The notes under the pieces: generated by a model
The model's input: only the letters and a program-made list of their open reading frames with translations
Databases searched by the model: none
What the model was told of the DNA's origin: nothing
Shown here: positions 26,013 to 34,574 of the stretch, piece after piece
How the letters are laid out: each line of letters opens with the position of its first letter
Position numbering within the stretch: position 1 is the stretch's first letter
DNA from: Roseivirga sp. UBA6061
GTDB taxonomy: Bacteria > Bacteroidota > Bacteroidia > Cytophagales > Cyclobacteriaceae
NCBI GenBank assembly: GCA_002427745.1
Contig: DIYF01000072.1
Span: 1 to 64,000, forward strand
Reading direction: 5' to 3'
Length of the DNA stretch: 64,000 nucleotides
Made by a program: the position numbers and the translations under genes

Positions 26013-26034
26013 TTGTTAATTGCCTGTATATTTG
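26001..26034 (+). promoter_or_regulatory. Probable promoter of the AhpD-like gene
   Basis: TTG (26001-26003), 23 bases, then TATATTTG (26027-26034), an exact TAnnTTTG. The transcript would begin about 10 bases before the ATG at 26051, so the leader is very short. Confidence 0.45.
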
Positions 26035-26050
26035 ATCAAAGATTAAAATA

Positions 26051-26401
26051 ATGAGTATCGTAGAAGAATTCAATGATTACAGAGCCAAAATGAATGAGAA
26101 GATACTCTCTGAAAAGAACACGGTTCTGAAGCGAATCTTCAATCTGGACACCAATGCTTTTGCTCCCGGTGCCGTTGATGTAAAAACCAAAGAGCTTGTC
26201 GGGCTCTCCAGTTCTATGGTCCTGAGGTGTGACGATTGTGTTCGCTATCATTTAGGCAAGTGTCACGAGATTGGTGTTAGCACTGCAGAGGTGTTTGAAA
26301 TATTTTCGATTGCCAACCTGATCGGAGGTACCATTGTCATCCCTCACCTGAGAAGGGCTGTAGAGTATTGGGAGGCTTTACAAGCCGGAGAAGATGTATA
26401 A
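26051..26401 (+). CDS. Carboxymuconolactone decarboxylase/AhpD-like family protein
   Basis: 116 residues, all helical. The AhpD-type redox motif CxxCxxxH is present (RCDDCVRYHL, about residues 60-69), preceded by KTKELVGLSSSMVL. Family members with this motif reduce peroxides or act as alkylhydroperoxidase partners; true decarboxylases lack it. Its last eight bases overlap the next gene, so the two are co-translated. Confidence 0.9.
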   Translation: MSIVEEFNDYRAKMNEKILSEKNTVLKRIFNLDTNAFAPGAVDVKTKELVGLSSSMVLRCDDCVRYHLGKCHEIGVSTAEVFEIFSIANLIGGTIVIPHLRRAVEYWEALQAGEDV

Positions 26402-26759
26402 AAAAGACCTCCAGCTTCAGCAATCATGGGCCAGGCTTATGAGCCAGGTTGAAAAAATGATAGGAAAACGTCCGAAAGACATGAACAGCATGCTCTTTCT
26501 CATAGGCGTACAGGAGTTGGGGCAGGGACAACGAAACTTCTCCAAAGAAGAGAAGCAGGACCTGATGCATATTGCCATCTGCAAAATACTGAGCTACTCC
26601 GATTTCTATGAATTAGAAGGAACGGATGAAGACGGTTGGCCACATTGGAAACCCAAGCGCCAGTTACCACATTTTGACCTCTTAGAACAAGAAAAGCTAT
26701 TGAAAATGCATGTTCTTGAATATTTTGAAAAGGAGTATGGAATAGACACCTCAAGCTGA
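26394..26759 (+). CDS. Conserved protein of unknown function linked to the AhpD-like gene
   Basis: 121 residues, soluble, no signal peptide. It has an acidic helical sequence with RPKDMNSMLFLIGVQELGQG near residues 25-44 and a tyrosine/tryptophan-rich C-terminal half (DGWPHWKPKR). I recognise no catalytic motif. It overlaps the AhpD-like gene by eight bases and precedes xth by seven, so the three probably form one transcript. Confidence 0.82.
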   Translation: MYKKDLQLQQSWARLMSQVEKMIGKRPKDMNSMLFLIGVQELGQGQRNFSKEEKQDLMHIAICKILSYSDFYELEGTDEDGWPHWKPKRQLPHFDLLEQEKLLKMHVLEYFEKEYGIDTSS

Positions 26760-26766
26760 AACAGAT

Positions 26767-27534
26767 ATGCCCAGGAAAATCATCTCTTACAATGTAAATG
26801 GTATCAGAGCAGCCCTGAAAAAGGATTTTGCTCAGTGGCTCGAAACTGAAAACCCGGATATTCTTTGTCTTCAGGAACTCAAGGCCTTACCGGAGCAAAT
26901 CGAACCGGCCGTCTTTGAAGAACTTGGTTATAAGCTCTATTGGGAAACAGCCGAAAAGAAGGGTTACAGCGGAGTGGCCATATTTACCAAAGACACACCG
27001 CTCCACGTGGAACATGGCTGTGGCAATCCACTTTATGATTCCGAAGGTCGTGTTATTCGGGCTGATTATGAAGATTTCTCCGTTATGAGTGTCTATATGC
27101 CCAGTGGTACCAGCGGTGATGTAAGACAAGATTTCAAATACGATTGGCTTGATTTCTTTTACGACTATGCCAATGATTTGAGAAAAACACACCCCAATCT
27201 GATCATAAGCGGAGATTACAATATAGCCCACAAAGCTATCGACATTCATAATCCGGTTTCCAACAAGAAATCGTCTGGCTTTCTGCCTGAAGAGCGTGCT
27301 TGGCTGACCAAATATGTTGAGTCAGGTTTTATAGATACTTTCAGGCATTTCAACCCCGACCCACATCATTATTCCTGGTGGAGTTACCGCGCCAACTCAA
27401 GAGCCAATAACAAAGGCTGGCGCATCGATTACCATATGGCCACTGCTCCTATGCAGGACAGACTTACCAATGCCGCGATATTGCCGGAGGCCGTTCACTC
27501 TGACCACTGTCCGATACTACTGGAAATTGATTGA
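26767..27534 (+). CDS. xth: Exodeoxyribonuclease III (AP endonuclease, Xth family)
   Basis: 255 residues, standard length for this family. It cleaves the backbone at abasic sites in base-excision repair. Motifs in order: ISYNVNGIRAA, LQELKA with the metal-binding Glu, SVYMPSG, SGDYNIAHKAID, a DTFRHF segment, RIDYHMAT, and the terminal SDHCPI with the catalytic Asp-His. Located seven bases after the preceding unknown gene. A parS-like sequence lies inside the gene at 26999-27014. Confidence 0.96.
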   Translation: MPRKIISYNVNGIRAALKKDFAQWLETENPDILCLQELKALPEQIEPAVFEELGYKLYWETAEKKGYSGVAIFTKDTPLHVEHGCGNPLYDSEGRVIRADYEDFSVMSVYMPSGTSGDVRQDFKYDWLDFFYDYANDLRKTHPNLIISGDYNIAHKAIDIHNPVSNKKSSGFLPEERAWLTKYVESGFIDTFRHFNPDPHHYSWWSYRANSRANNKGWRIDYHMATAPMQDRLTNAAILPEAVHSDHCPILLEID

Positions 27535-27623
27535 TTATATCGTATATTCCTCCGTTAATCAATTGTTTTACAATCAAATAAACGATTTGCTCGTATTAAT
27601 ACTGAGGCTAAGCAACAAGTAAG

Positions 27624-30600
27624 ATGGGATCTAATGAAGCACTGAAATCTCAGTTAAAAGCATACAAGCAAAAGTTCTATAAAAACAAGGCAATCAAGGG
27701 GGCAATTCTCCTGCTTGCTTTTGTTCTTTCATTCTTTATTCTCACAAATACACTGGAGTTTTCGGCCCGGTTTGACTCCACTGGCAGAGCATTGCTTTTC
27801 TATGGATTTCTTACCGGATCACTGATCGCTTTTTACCTATGGGTAGGTAAGTATTTATGGCTGTTAAGAGATACATCACGTCAGATAACCAATGAAGAAG
27901 CAGCACTTCAAATAGGTGCACACTTTCCAGAAGTATCTGATAAGCTATTGAATATCATACAGTTAGAACAACTAACTAATCAGCAAAACGAACTATTGGT
28001 AGCCGGCATTCGCCAAAAAAGTCAGGAGATATCCAAAATCCCCTTTGTTTCAGCTATCGACTACTCCAAAAACAGGAAGTACTTCAGATACGCTATTGTT
28101 CCCGCTTCTATTATCGCCTTACTTCTCATATTCGTTCCCAGGTTTATTACAGACAGTTCAGCCAGAATCATTAATTACAACACTGACTTTGTTCCTGAAG
28201 CACCATTCAGTTTTACTCTGGCAAATGAACAGCTCCTGGCCTTTAAAGGAGAAAGCTATACACTTAAAATCAACACAGAAGGTCGCGCAGAGCCAGAGAA
28301 TGTGTATGTCTGGTCTAATAATAGAAAGGTTAAAGCCCAAAAAGTCGGTACGGGATCATTTGAGTACGTTTTTAACAGATTGCAATCAGATACCGAATTC
28401 CGACTGGAAGCAGAGAGTATTTCCTCCGGTGATTATGAAATACAAGTTGTGTCCAGGCCCAGTCTCTCGCTCTTTAATCTGGAACTGGATTTCCCTCCTT
28501 ACTTAAAAAGGGATCCTCAAACGATCGAAAACTCAGGTAATGTGACTATTCCTGAGGGCACAACGATCAAATGGAGTTTTACCACTGAAAGTGCTGAAAG
28601 TGTAAGACTCAATTTTACCAAACTGGAAGAAAAGGTGAGTGCCAACAAGACAGGTAGTTCGCTTTTCAGCTTCCAGAAGTCATTCCGACAGTCTACACCT
28701 TATTCTATCCAATTGGAGAATGAGTATAGCACCAACCGTGATTCATTACAATTCGGTATTGAAACCGTTAAAGATCGCTATCCTGAAATTACACTCGAGC
28801 AATACCAGGATACGGTACTCTTCCAAAATCTGGTCTTAGCCGGTAACATCTCCGATGACTACGGCTTTGCCAAGCTGGCTTTTCACTATAAATACGAGTC
28901 TGAAGATGAGTATACAATAGTGCCTTTCGAGATCAACCGCAACCTGAATAGTCAAAGTTATTATCAGGTTTTCAACCTCGATTCCGCCCGAGTTAAAGCA
29001 GGATCAGAGCTCTCCTATTATTTACAAGTATCTGACAATGACGGAGTTAATGGTTCTAAATCCAGTAAAACCGGTACATATTCCTTTAAAATTCCCTCTC
29101 AAAAGGAAATAGAAGAAGATCTGGAAAAAAGCTCACAGCAGGTACAGGATGAAATAGACAAAACACTACAGGAAGCCAAAGAACTCAATGAAAAGATTGC
29201 CGAAGCTGACGAACGCCTGAAGACTAAAAAACAGATGGACTGGCAGGATGAAAAACTCATGCAGGATATCATCAAACAAAAAGAGAAACTGGCTGAAAAA
29301 ATAGAAGATCTCAAAAAGGAGAATCAGCTCAATAACATGAAGCGTGAACAGTTCACTCCGCAGGATGAAAGTGTCAAAAAGAAGATGGAGCAGCTTCAGG
29401 AACTTATGGACAATATTCTTGATGAGGAAACAAAAAAGCTCTATGAAGAATTAAAGCAACTCCTTGAAGAACAGGCAGATATGTCAGAGTTCCGCGATAA
29501 GATGGAAGAACTTAAAGGCAAAGAAGGTGATCTGGAACAGGAACTTGAGCGTACTTTGGAGCTCTTTAAGAAGATGCAGTTCGACATGAAGCTCGAAGAA
29601 AACATCAAGGACCTTCAGGAGCAGATTGAAGATCAGGAAAAACTCAATGAAGAAACCAGCGACAGAAAGAACGACACTGAGGAACTGAGTGAACAGCAGT
29701 CAGAGGAGAAAAAGGATACTGAAGAATTGCAGGAGCAGCTGGAAGAGTTGAACGAGCTGAATCAAAAAAGAGAAAACCCTGATGCGTTGCCTGAAGATAT
29801 GCAGGAACAGCTTGAGCAGATCAAACAAGAGCAGCAGAACGCCAGTGAACAGCTGGAGAATAACAAGCGTAAGAAAGCCGGGAAATCTCAGCAGAACGCC
29901 ACTCAGCAAATGAAGAAGCTACAGAAGAGCCTGCAAGCCATGCAAAACAGCATGGGCATGGAACAACAGCAGGAAGATCTGAGTTTTCTGAGAGACCTCG
30001 TAGATAATCTGGTTACCCTCTCTTTCAACCAGGAAGAACTCATGAATGAGTTTAAAGAGATCAGACAGAGCGATCCTCGTTTTGTTGAGTTCTCACAAAG
30101 ACAGCTCAAGCTAAAAGATGATTCCAAAACCACTCAGGACAGTCTGGTTTCGCTTTCAAAACGAGTCTTTCAGATTTCCTCTTTCGTAATGCGTGAGCTT
30201 AGCGAAATGAATCGTCAGATGGATGGTGCACTAGATGCTTTGAAAGAGAAAAGATTGAACCAAGCCACTGGTAAACAGCAGTTTACGATGACATCGATCA
30301 ATAACCTTGCCCTCCTCTTAGATGATGTTCTTCAGCAAATGCAGGAACAAATGGCACAACAAATGGGTATGGGTCAAAAGGGTAAAGGTAAAAATCAACC
30401 GATGCCAGGAGGCCTTAGTGATCTTCAAAAACAATTGAGTCAGCAGATTCAACAACTTAAGAAAAGTGGTAAATCGGGCAGAGCACTCTCTGAAGAACTT
30501 GCCAGGCTTGCCGCACAACAGGAGCGTCTGAGAAATGCACTACAGGAAATGGAGACCGGTCTGGATGGTGGCAAACAATTGGGTGAACAAATTGACAAGC

Positions 30601-30914
30601 TTATTGAGCAGATGGAAAAGAACGAGGAGGATCTTATTAATAAGAATATCACAGATGAGACCATAGAAAGACAGCAGGAAATTCTCACCCGCTTACTTGA
30701 AGCAGAGACAGCTGTTAAAGAAAGAGGACAGGAAGAAGAGCGCAAAGCAGCCACCGCTTACGACTATGAGCTTTCCGTTCCGGAATCAATTAACGAGTAT
30801 CTCAAAGCAAAAGAGAAAGAAATTGAACTTTTGAAAACAATACCTGCTAAATTGAACCCTTATTACAAAAAGGAAACTAATAAGTACTTCAAAAAGATTA
30901 AGCAGCAGAACTGA
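27624..30914 (+). CDS. DUF4175 family membrane protein with long coiled coils
   Basis: 1096 residues. Three membrane helices (about 23-41, 57-78, 154-174) are followed by a beta-rich outside region (about 190-480), and then by more than 500 residues of charged coiled coil very rich in Glu, Gln and Lys (about 490-830 and 930-1070), with a more conserved block FLRDLVDNLVTLSF in between. The layout matches the Bacteroidota-specific DUF4175 family, whose function is unknown; the design suggests a scaffold spanning the periplasm. It is followed after 11 bases by an RsbW-like ATPase gene and then ybeY. Confidence 0.9.
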   Translation: MGSNEALKSQLKAYKQKFYKNKAIKGAILLLAFVLSFFILTNTLEFSARFDSTGRALLFYGFLTGSLIAFYLWVGKYLWLLRDTSRQITNEEAALQIGAHFPEVSDKLLNIIQLEQLTNQQNELLVAGIRQKSQEISKIPFVSAIDYSKNRKYFRYAIVPASIIALLLIFVPRFITDSSARIINYNTDFVPEAPFSFTLANEQLLAFKGESYTLKINTEGRAEPENVYVWSNNRKVKAQKVGTGSFEYVFNRLQSDTEFRLEAESISSGDYEIQVVSRPSLSLFNLELDFPPYLKRDPQTIENSGNVTIPEGTTIKWSFTTESAESVRLNFTKLEEKVSANKTGSSLFSFQKSFRQSTPYSIQLENEYSTNRDSLQFGIETVKDRYPEITLEQYQDTVLFQNLVLAGNISDDYGFAKLAFHYKYESEDEYTIVPFEINRNLNSQSYYQVFNLDSARVKAGSELSYYLQVSDNDGVNGSKSSKTGTYSFKIPSQKEIEEDLEKSSQQVQDEIDKTLQEAKELNEKIAEADERLKTKKQMDWQDEKLMQDIIKQKEKLAEKIEDLKKENQLNNMKREQFTPQDESVKKKMEQLQELMDNILDEETKKLYEELKQLLEEQADMSEFRDKMEELKGKEGDLEQELERTLELFKKMQFDMKLEENIKDLQEQIEDQEKLNEETSDRKNDTEELSEQQSEEKKDTEELQEQLEELNELNQKRENPDALPEDMQEQLEQIKQEQQNASEQLENNKRKKAGKSQQNATQQMKKLQKSLQAMQNSMGMEQQQEDLSFLRDLVDNLVTLSFNQEELMNEFKEIRQSDPRFVEFSQRQLKLKDDSKTTQDSLVSLSKRVFQISSFVMRELSEMNRQMDGALDALKEKRLNQATGKQQFTMTSINNLALLLDDVLQQMQEQMAQQMGMGQKGKGKNQPMPGGLSDLQKQLSQQIQQLKKSGKSGRALSEELARLAAQQERLRNALQEMETGLDGGKQLGEQIDKLIEQMEKNEEDLINKNITDETIERQQEILTRLLEAETAVKERGQEEERKAATAYDYELSVPESINEYLKAKEKEIELLKTIPAKLNPYYKKETNKYFKKIKQQN

Positions 30915-30925
30915 CGCAACCGTAA

Positions 30926-31327
30926 ATGAACACGATTAACATACAGATTCCTTCCTTGCTTGAGAATATTCGCATAGTCGAGAGCTTTATTGATAACGCC
31001 AAAGACAAGTACGACTTAGATGACGACATTTACGGTAATATTATGATTGCTGTGATAGAATCCGTCAATAATGCCATTGTTCATGGCAACAATGCTGATA
31101 AAGAGAAGAATGTTGATCTTTCTCTTCTTTTTGATGAAGAACAAATCAGATTTACCATTGCAGATGAGGGTAACGGATTCAATATCAATAACTTACCTGA
31201 TCCTACAGCTCCTGAAAACCTCGAAAGAACAGGAGGTAGAGGTATCTTTCTGATGAAGCACCTTGCAGACGAAGTCAGCTTCAAAAATGACGGCCAAAAG
31301 GTCGAGCTGACGTTCTATCTCAACTAA
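30926..31327 (+). CDS. RsbW/SpoIIAB-like ATP-binding protein (anti-sigma factor type kinase)
   Basis: 133 residues forming a lone GHKL ATPase domain: N-box AVIESVNNAIVHGN, G1 box IADEGNGF, G2 box TGGRGIFLM. Such proteins are serine kinases that control anti-sigma antagonists in Gram-positives. In Bacteroidota they stand next to ybeY without a known partner. Its stop codon shares one base with the ybeY start (TAATG). Confidence 0.92.
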   Translation: MNTINIQIPSLLENIRIVESFIDNAKDKYDLDDDIYGNIMIAVIESVNNAIVHGNNADKEKNVDLSLLFDEEQIRFTIADEGNGFNINNLPDPTAPENLERTGGRGIFLMKHLADEVSFKNDGQKVELTFYLN

Positions 31328-31761
31328 TGGACTCTATCCATTTTTTTTCCGAAGACACTACCTATGCCTTAGAGCAGGCCCAAGTTACACAGGATTGGGT
31401 GGCCTCTGTTATTTCCAATCACGACCAGCAGGTAGAAGCACTCAACTTCATATTCTGTTCAGATTATTATCTGCTTGATATCAACAGAACATATCTGAAC
31501 CACGATTACTATACTGACATTATCACTTTTGACAATCGTGAATCTGACTCAGACAACCTGGAGTCAGATATTTTTATATCTATAGATCGCATTCAGGACA
31601 ATGCGTCAAGTCTCGGTATACCCTTCGACAGAGAATTACACAGAGTCATCATTCATGGCGTTCTTCACTTACTCGGCTGGAATGACAAGACCCAAGAGCA
31701 AAAAGAGGCCATGAGAGAAAAAGAAGAAGCTTGCTTATCTTTGCACCCAAATTATGATTAA
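31327..31761 (+). CDS. ybeY: Endoribonuclease YbeY (rRNA maturation factor)
   Basis: 144 residues. The metal-binding core VIIHGVLHLLGW has the two His of HGxxH. The third position reads Asp (GWNDKT) where many proteobacterial enzymes have His, a form that is common in Bacteroidota. The N-terminal NHDYYTDIITFDN region is also typical. YbeY processes 16S rRNA ends and takes part in ribosome quality control. Coupled to the RsbW-like gene by a one-base overlap. Confidence 0.95.
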   Translation: MDSIHFFSEDTTYALEQAQVTQDWVASVISNHDQQVEALNFIFCSDYYLLDINRTYLNHDYYTDIITFDNRESDSDNLESDIFISIDRIQDNASSLGIPFDRELHRVIIHGVLHLLGWNDKTQEQKEAMREKEEACLSLHPNYD

Positions 31762-31765
31762 GCAC

Positions 31766-31781
31766 TGTTCCACGTGAAACA
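31766..31781. promoter_or_regulatory. parS site 1 (ParB binding site)
   Basis: TGTTCCACGTGAAACA matches the bacterial parS consensus TGTTYCACGTGRAACA at all positions. It lies five bases after the ybeY stop. parS sites are where ParB loads for chromosome segregation and normally cluster near oriC, as here. Confidence 0.9.
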
Positions 31782-31802
31782 CTTCAGCTGACCTAAGCCG
31801 AC

Positions 31803-31818
31803 TGTTCCACGTGGAACA
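31803..31818. promoter_or_regulatory. parS site 2 (ParB binding site)
   Basis: TGTTCCACGTGGAACA is a perfect 16-base palindrome and a full parS match. It is 37 bases from site 1 centre to centre, with the shared flank ACTGTTCCACGTG and an ACTT end in both. Both sites fill the 70-base gap between ybeY and mnmG. Confidence 0.92.
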
Positions 31819-31831
31819 CTTATCAAGCGCC

Positions 31832-33697
31832 ATGTTTTCACAGTATGATATTATAGTAGTTGGAGCCGGTCATGCCGGTTGCGAGGCAGCATATGCGGCT
31901 GCCAGGATGGGATCAAAAGTCATGCTCATCACGATGAACATGAACACTATTGCTCAAATGTCTTGTAATCCAGCCATGGGTGGAGTAGCTAAAGGGCAAA
32001 TTGTTCGTGAGATAGATGCCCTCGGTGGAATGTCCGGTATCATCTCAGATAAGTCGATGATTCAGTTTCGCATGCTGAATAAGTCGAAAGGTCCGGCCAT
32101 GTGGAGTCCTAGAACACAAAACGACCGCATGAGGTTTGCCGAAGAATGGCGTCTGGCTCTCGAAGCCAATCCAAATGTTGATTTCTGGCAGGAAATGGTC
32201 ACAGGCATTATTGTCGAAAATCAGCGCGTAGTAGGTGTTACTACGGGTATGGGTATTGAGTTTCGTGCCAAAGCAGTAGTTCTTACCAACGGCACCTTTC
32301 TCAACGGTATCATACATATTGGTGAAAAACAATTTGGTGGTGGTAGAACGGGGGAGAGGGCCGCAAAGGGAATTACAGAACAACTCGTACAATTGGGTTT
32401 TGAATCCGGACGTATGAAGACAGGTACCCCCCCACGTGTGGATGGTCGCTCCCTGGACTTTAGTAAAATGGAAGAACAAGCCGGGGATGAAAATCCGGGG
32501 AAGTTTTCATATTCCAGCGAGACCAAGTCTTTATCCCGTCAACGCAGCTGTTTCATTACCTATACCAATCCTGATGTTCATAGCATATTGGAGACCGGCT
32601 TTGATAGATCACCCATGTTCAATGGGCGTATTCAAGGGCTGGGACCAAGATATTGTCCCTCTATTGAAGACAAGATCAACCGCTTTGCCGAACGCAGCAG
32701 ACACCAGATTTTTGTAGAACCTGAGGGTTGGGACACAGTTGAGATTTATGTTAATGGCTTTTCCACATCACTGCCAGAAGATGTACAACATAAGGCCATG
32801 AGACAGATAGCCGGTTTTGAAAACGCCAAAATGTTCAGACCCGGTTATGCCATAGAATACGACTACTTTCCCCCAACACAGCTATCTTCTACACTCGAAA
32901 CCCAGCTCATTGAAAACCTGTATTTCGCAGGTCAGATCAATGGAACAACAGGCTATGAAGAGGCTGCATGTCAGGGACTCATGGCAGGTATCAACGCCCA
33001 TCATAAAATCAGCGAAAAAGAAGAGTTTACACTTTCCCGTTCTGAAGCTTACATCGGAGTGCTAATAGATGATTTGATTAATAAAGGTACTGACGAACCT
33101 TACCGTATGTTTACCTCCAGGGCGGAATACAGAATACTGCTAAGACAGGATAATGCTGATATCAGACTTACTGAAAAAGGTCACCAGATAGGACTGGCAG
33201 ATGATGGCAGACTCAGGGACGTAGAGCAGAAAAATCAGGAAACTGCTAAACTGATCAATGATCTGAAACAGAAAAAAATTGCCCCGGCAGAGGCCAACCC
33301 TTCTCTTAATAAACTGGGAACTTCCGAGCTGCAGCACAGAACGACCTACAGTAAACTCGTAAAAAGACCACAGGTATCCATCATGGATTTGCCTGCCTTT
33401 CAGTCAGACATGGCAGATTACCTGAGCAAATATGAACCAGAAGTTTTAGAGCAGGCTGAGATCATATTGAAGTATGAAGACTATATAGACAAAGAGCATA
33501 AGATGGCCGAGAAAATATCTACACTGGAAAGTGTGAAGATTTCGAATGATTTCGACTTTGATGCTATTAAAGCTCTTTCTTCAGAGGCCCGTGAGAAGTT
33601 CAAAAAAATCAAACCAAGGACAATAGGCCAGGCATCCCGAATCAGCGGAGTATCACCAGCCGACATTTCTGTACTAATGGTTTTCATGGGTCGCTAA
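31832..33697 (+). CDS. mnmG: tRNA uridine-5-carboxymethylaminomethyl modification enzyme MnmG (GidA)
   Basis: 621 residues from the ATG at 31832 (MFSQYDIIVVGAGHAGCEAA); the GTG at 31811 lies inside parS site 2 and is rejected. FAD-binding GAGHAGCE at the start, CNPAMGGVAKGQIVREIDAL, the catalytic Cys in RMKTGTPPRV region neighbourhood, and the C-terminal tRNA-binding helical domain (RPQVSIMDLP, ASRISGVSPADISVLMVF). With MnmE it modifies the wobble uridine of several tRNAs. mnmG is a frequent oriC neighbour in bacteria, which agrees with the parS sites before it and the DnaA boxes 2.5 kb downstream. Confidence 0.98.
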   Translation: MFSQYDIIVVGAGHAGCEAAYAAARMGSKVMLITMNMNTIAQMSCNPAMGGVAKGQIVREIDALGGMSGIISDKSMIQFRMLNKSKGPAMWSPRTQNDRMRFAEEWRLALEANPNVDFWQEMVTGIIVENQRVVGVTTGMGIEFRAKAVVLTNGTFLNGIIHIGEKQFGGGRTGERAAKGITEQLVQLGFESGRMKTGTPPRVDGRSLDFSKMEEQAGDENPGKFSYSSETKSLSRQRSCFITYTNPDVHSILETGFDRSPMFNGRIQGLGPRYCPSIEDKINRFAERSRHQIFVEPEGWDTVEIYVNGFSTSLPEDVQHKAMRQIAGFENAKMFRPGYAIEYDYFPPTQLSSTLETQLIENLYFAGQINGTTGYEEAACQGLMAGINAHHKISEKEEFTLSRSEAYIGVLIDDLINKGTDEPYRMFTSRAEYRILLRQDNADIRLTEKGHQIGLADDGRLRDVEQKNQETAKLINDLKQKKIAPAEANPSLNKLGTSELQHRTTYSKLVKRPQVSIMDLPAFQSDMADYLSKYEPEVLEQAEIILKYEDYIDKEHKMAEKISTLESVKISNDFDFDAIKALSSEAREKFKKIKPRTIGQASRISGVSPADISVLMVFMGR

Positions 33698-33698
33698 A

Positions 33699-34574
33699 AT
33701 GAACGAAACAGTCAATGTTTGCCCTGTATGCAACGGAGAGAAGTTTGTAGATAGCTTCGAATGTCCGGATCACTTTCTGTCCAAAGAGATATTCACTCTA
33801 CAGAAGTGCAGTAATTGTGATACGCTGATCACAAACCCTCGTCCGGATCAAAAATCAATAGTAACCTACTATAAATCAGATAGTTACATATCTCATAGCA
33901 ATCAATCCAACTCTCTGATCAATGTAATTTACAAGCAAGTCCGTTCCATCACGCTTAAGCGGAAAATCAAGATGATTGAGCGCTTTGCTTTTCAAGGTAA
34001 GCTGCTCGACTACGGTTGTGGCACTGGTCACTTTCTATCCTATGCCTCTCAGCATGGATGGAACATCAGAGGCGTTGAACCTGATGATACAGCCCGTAGT
34101 CAGATTACCGAAAACCTGAGTCCCTATGTAGCGTCTTCCTTACCGGAACTGACAGATCATGACTTTGATGTAATTACACTTTTCCATGTGCTGGAGCATG
34201 TTCATTCGCTCGAGGAAACCCTCAGTGATTTAATAGCTCGTTTGAATAGAAATGGTGTTCTCTTTCTGGCACTGCCCAATTATAAGAGTGCAGACGCTGC
34301 CAGGTATGGTACACATTGGGCCGGCTATGATGTACCTCGCCATCTATATCATTTCAATCAGAAATCAATATTCCACTTATCTAAAAAATATGGTCTGAAT
34401 ATTGTTTCTACGATTCCCATGAAATTCGATAGTTATTATGTAAGTATGCTTTCAGAAAAGTATCTGGGAAACACATCTTCATTCCTTAGAGGAATGCTAA
34501 ACGGATATCGCTCTAACAAACAAGCCAGACACACCAGAGAATATAGTAGTCTCATCTACGTACTCACCAAATGA
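33699..34574 (+). CDS. Class I SAM-dependent methyltransferase with N-terminal zinc-ribbon
   Basis: 291 residues. The N-terminus has a CxxC...CxxC zinc-ribbon (CPVCNG, KCSNCD) as seen in sugar C-methyltransferase-like proteins. The SAM-binding motif LLDYGCGTGHFL follows at about residues 103-115, with VEPDD and VITLFHVLEHVHSLEE as motifs II and IV. The substrate is unknown. The ATG lies one base after the mnmG stop and the 3' end overlaps the next gene by four bases. Confidence 0.88.
   Translation: MNETVNVCPVCNGEKFVDSFECPDHFLSKEIFTLQKCSNCDTLITNPRPDQKSIVTYYKSDSYISHSNQSNSLINVIYKQVRSITLKRKIKMIERFAFQGKLLDYGCGTGHFLSYASQHGWNIRGVEPDDTARSQITENLSPYVASSLPELTDHDFDVITLFHVLEHVHSLEETLSDLIARLNRNGVLFLALPNYKSADAARYGTHWAGYDVPRHLYHFNQKSIFHLSKKYGLNIVSTIPMKFDSYYVSMLSEKYLGNTSSFLRGMLNGYRSNKQARHTREYSSLIYVLTK

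Noticed and set aside
31660..31700. YbeY with Asp in place of the third metal-binding His
   Set aside because: This form is common among Bacteroidota YbeY proteins, so it is not a defect.
31811..31831. GTG codon that would extend MnmG by seven residues
   Set aside because: It lies inside the second parS site and precedes the conserved FAD-binding start; the ATG at 31832 fits the family.
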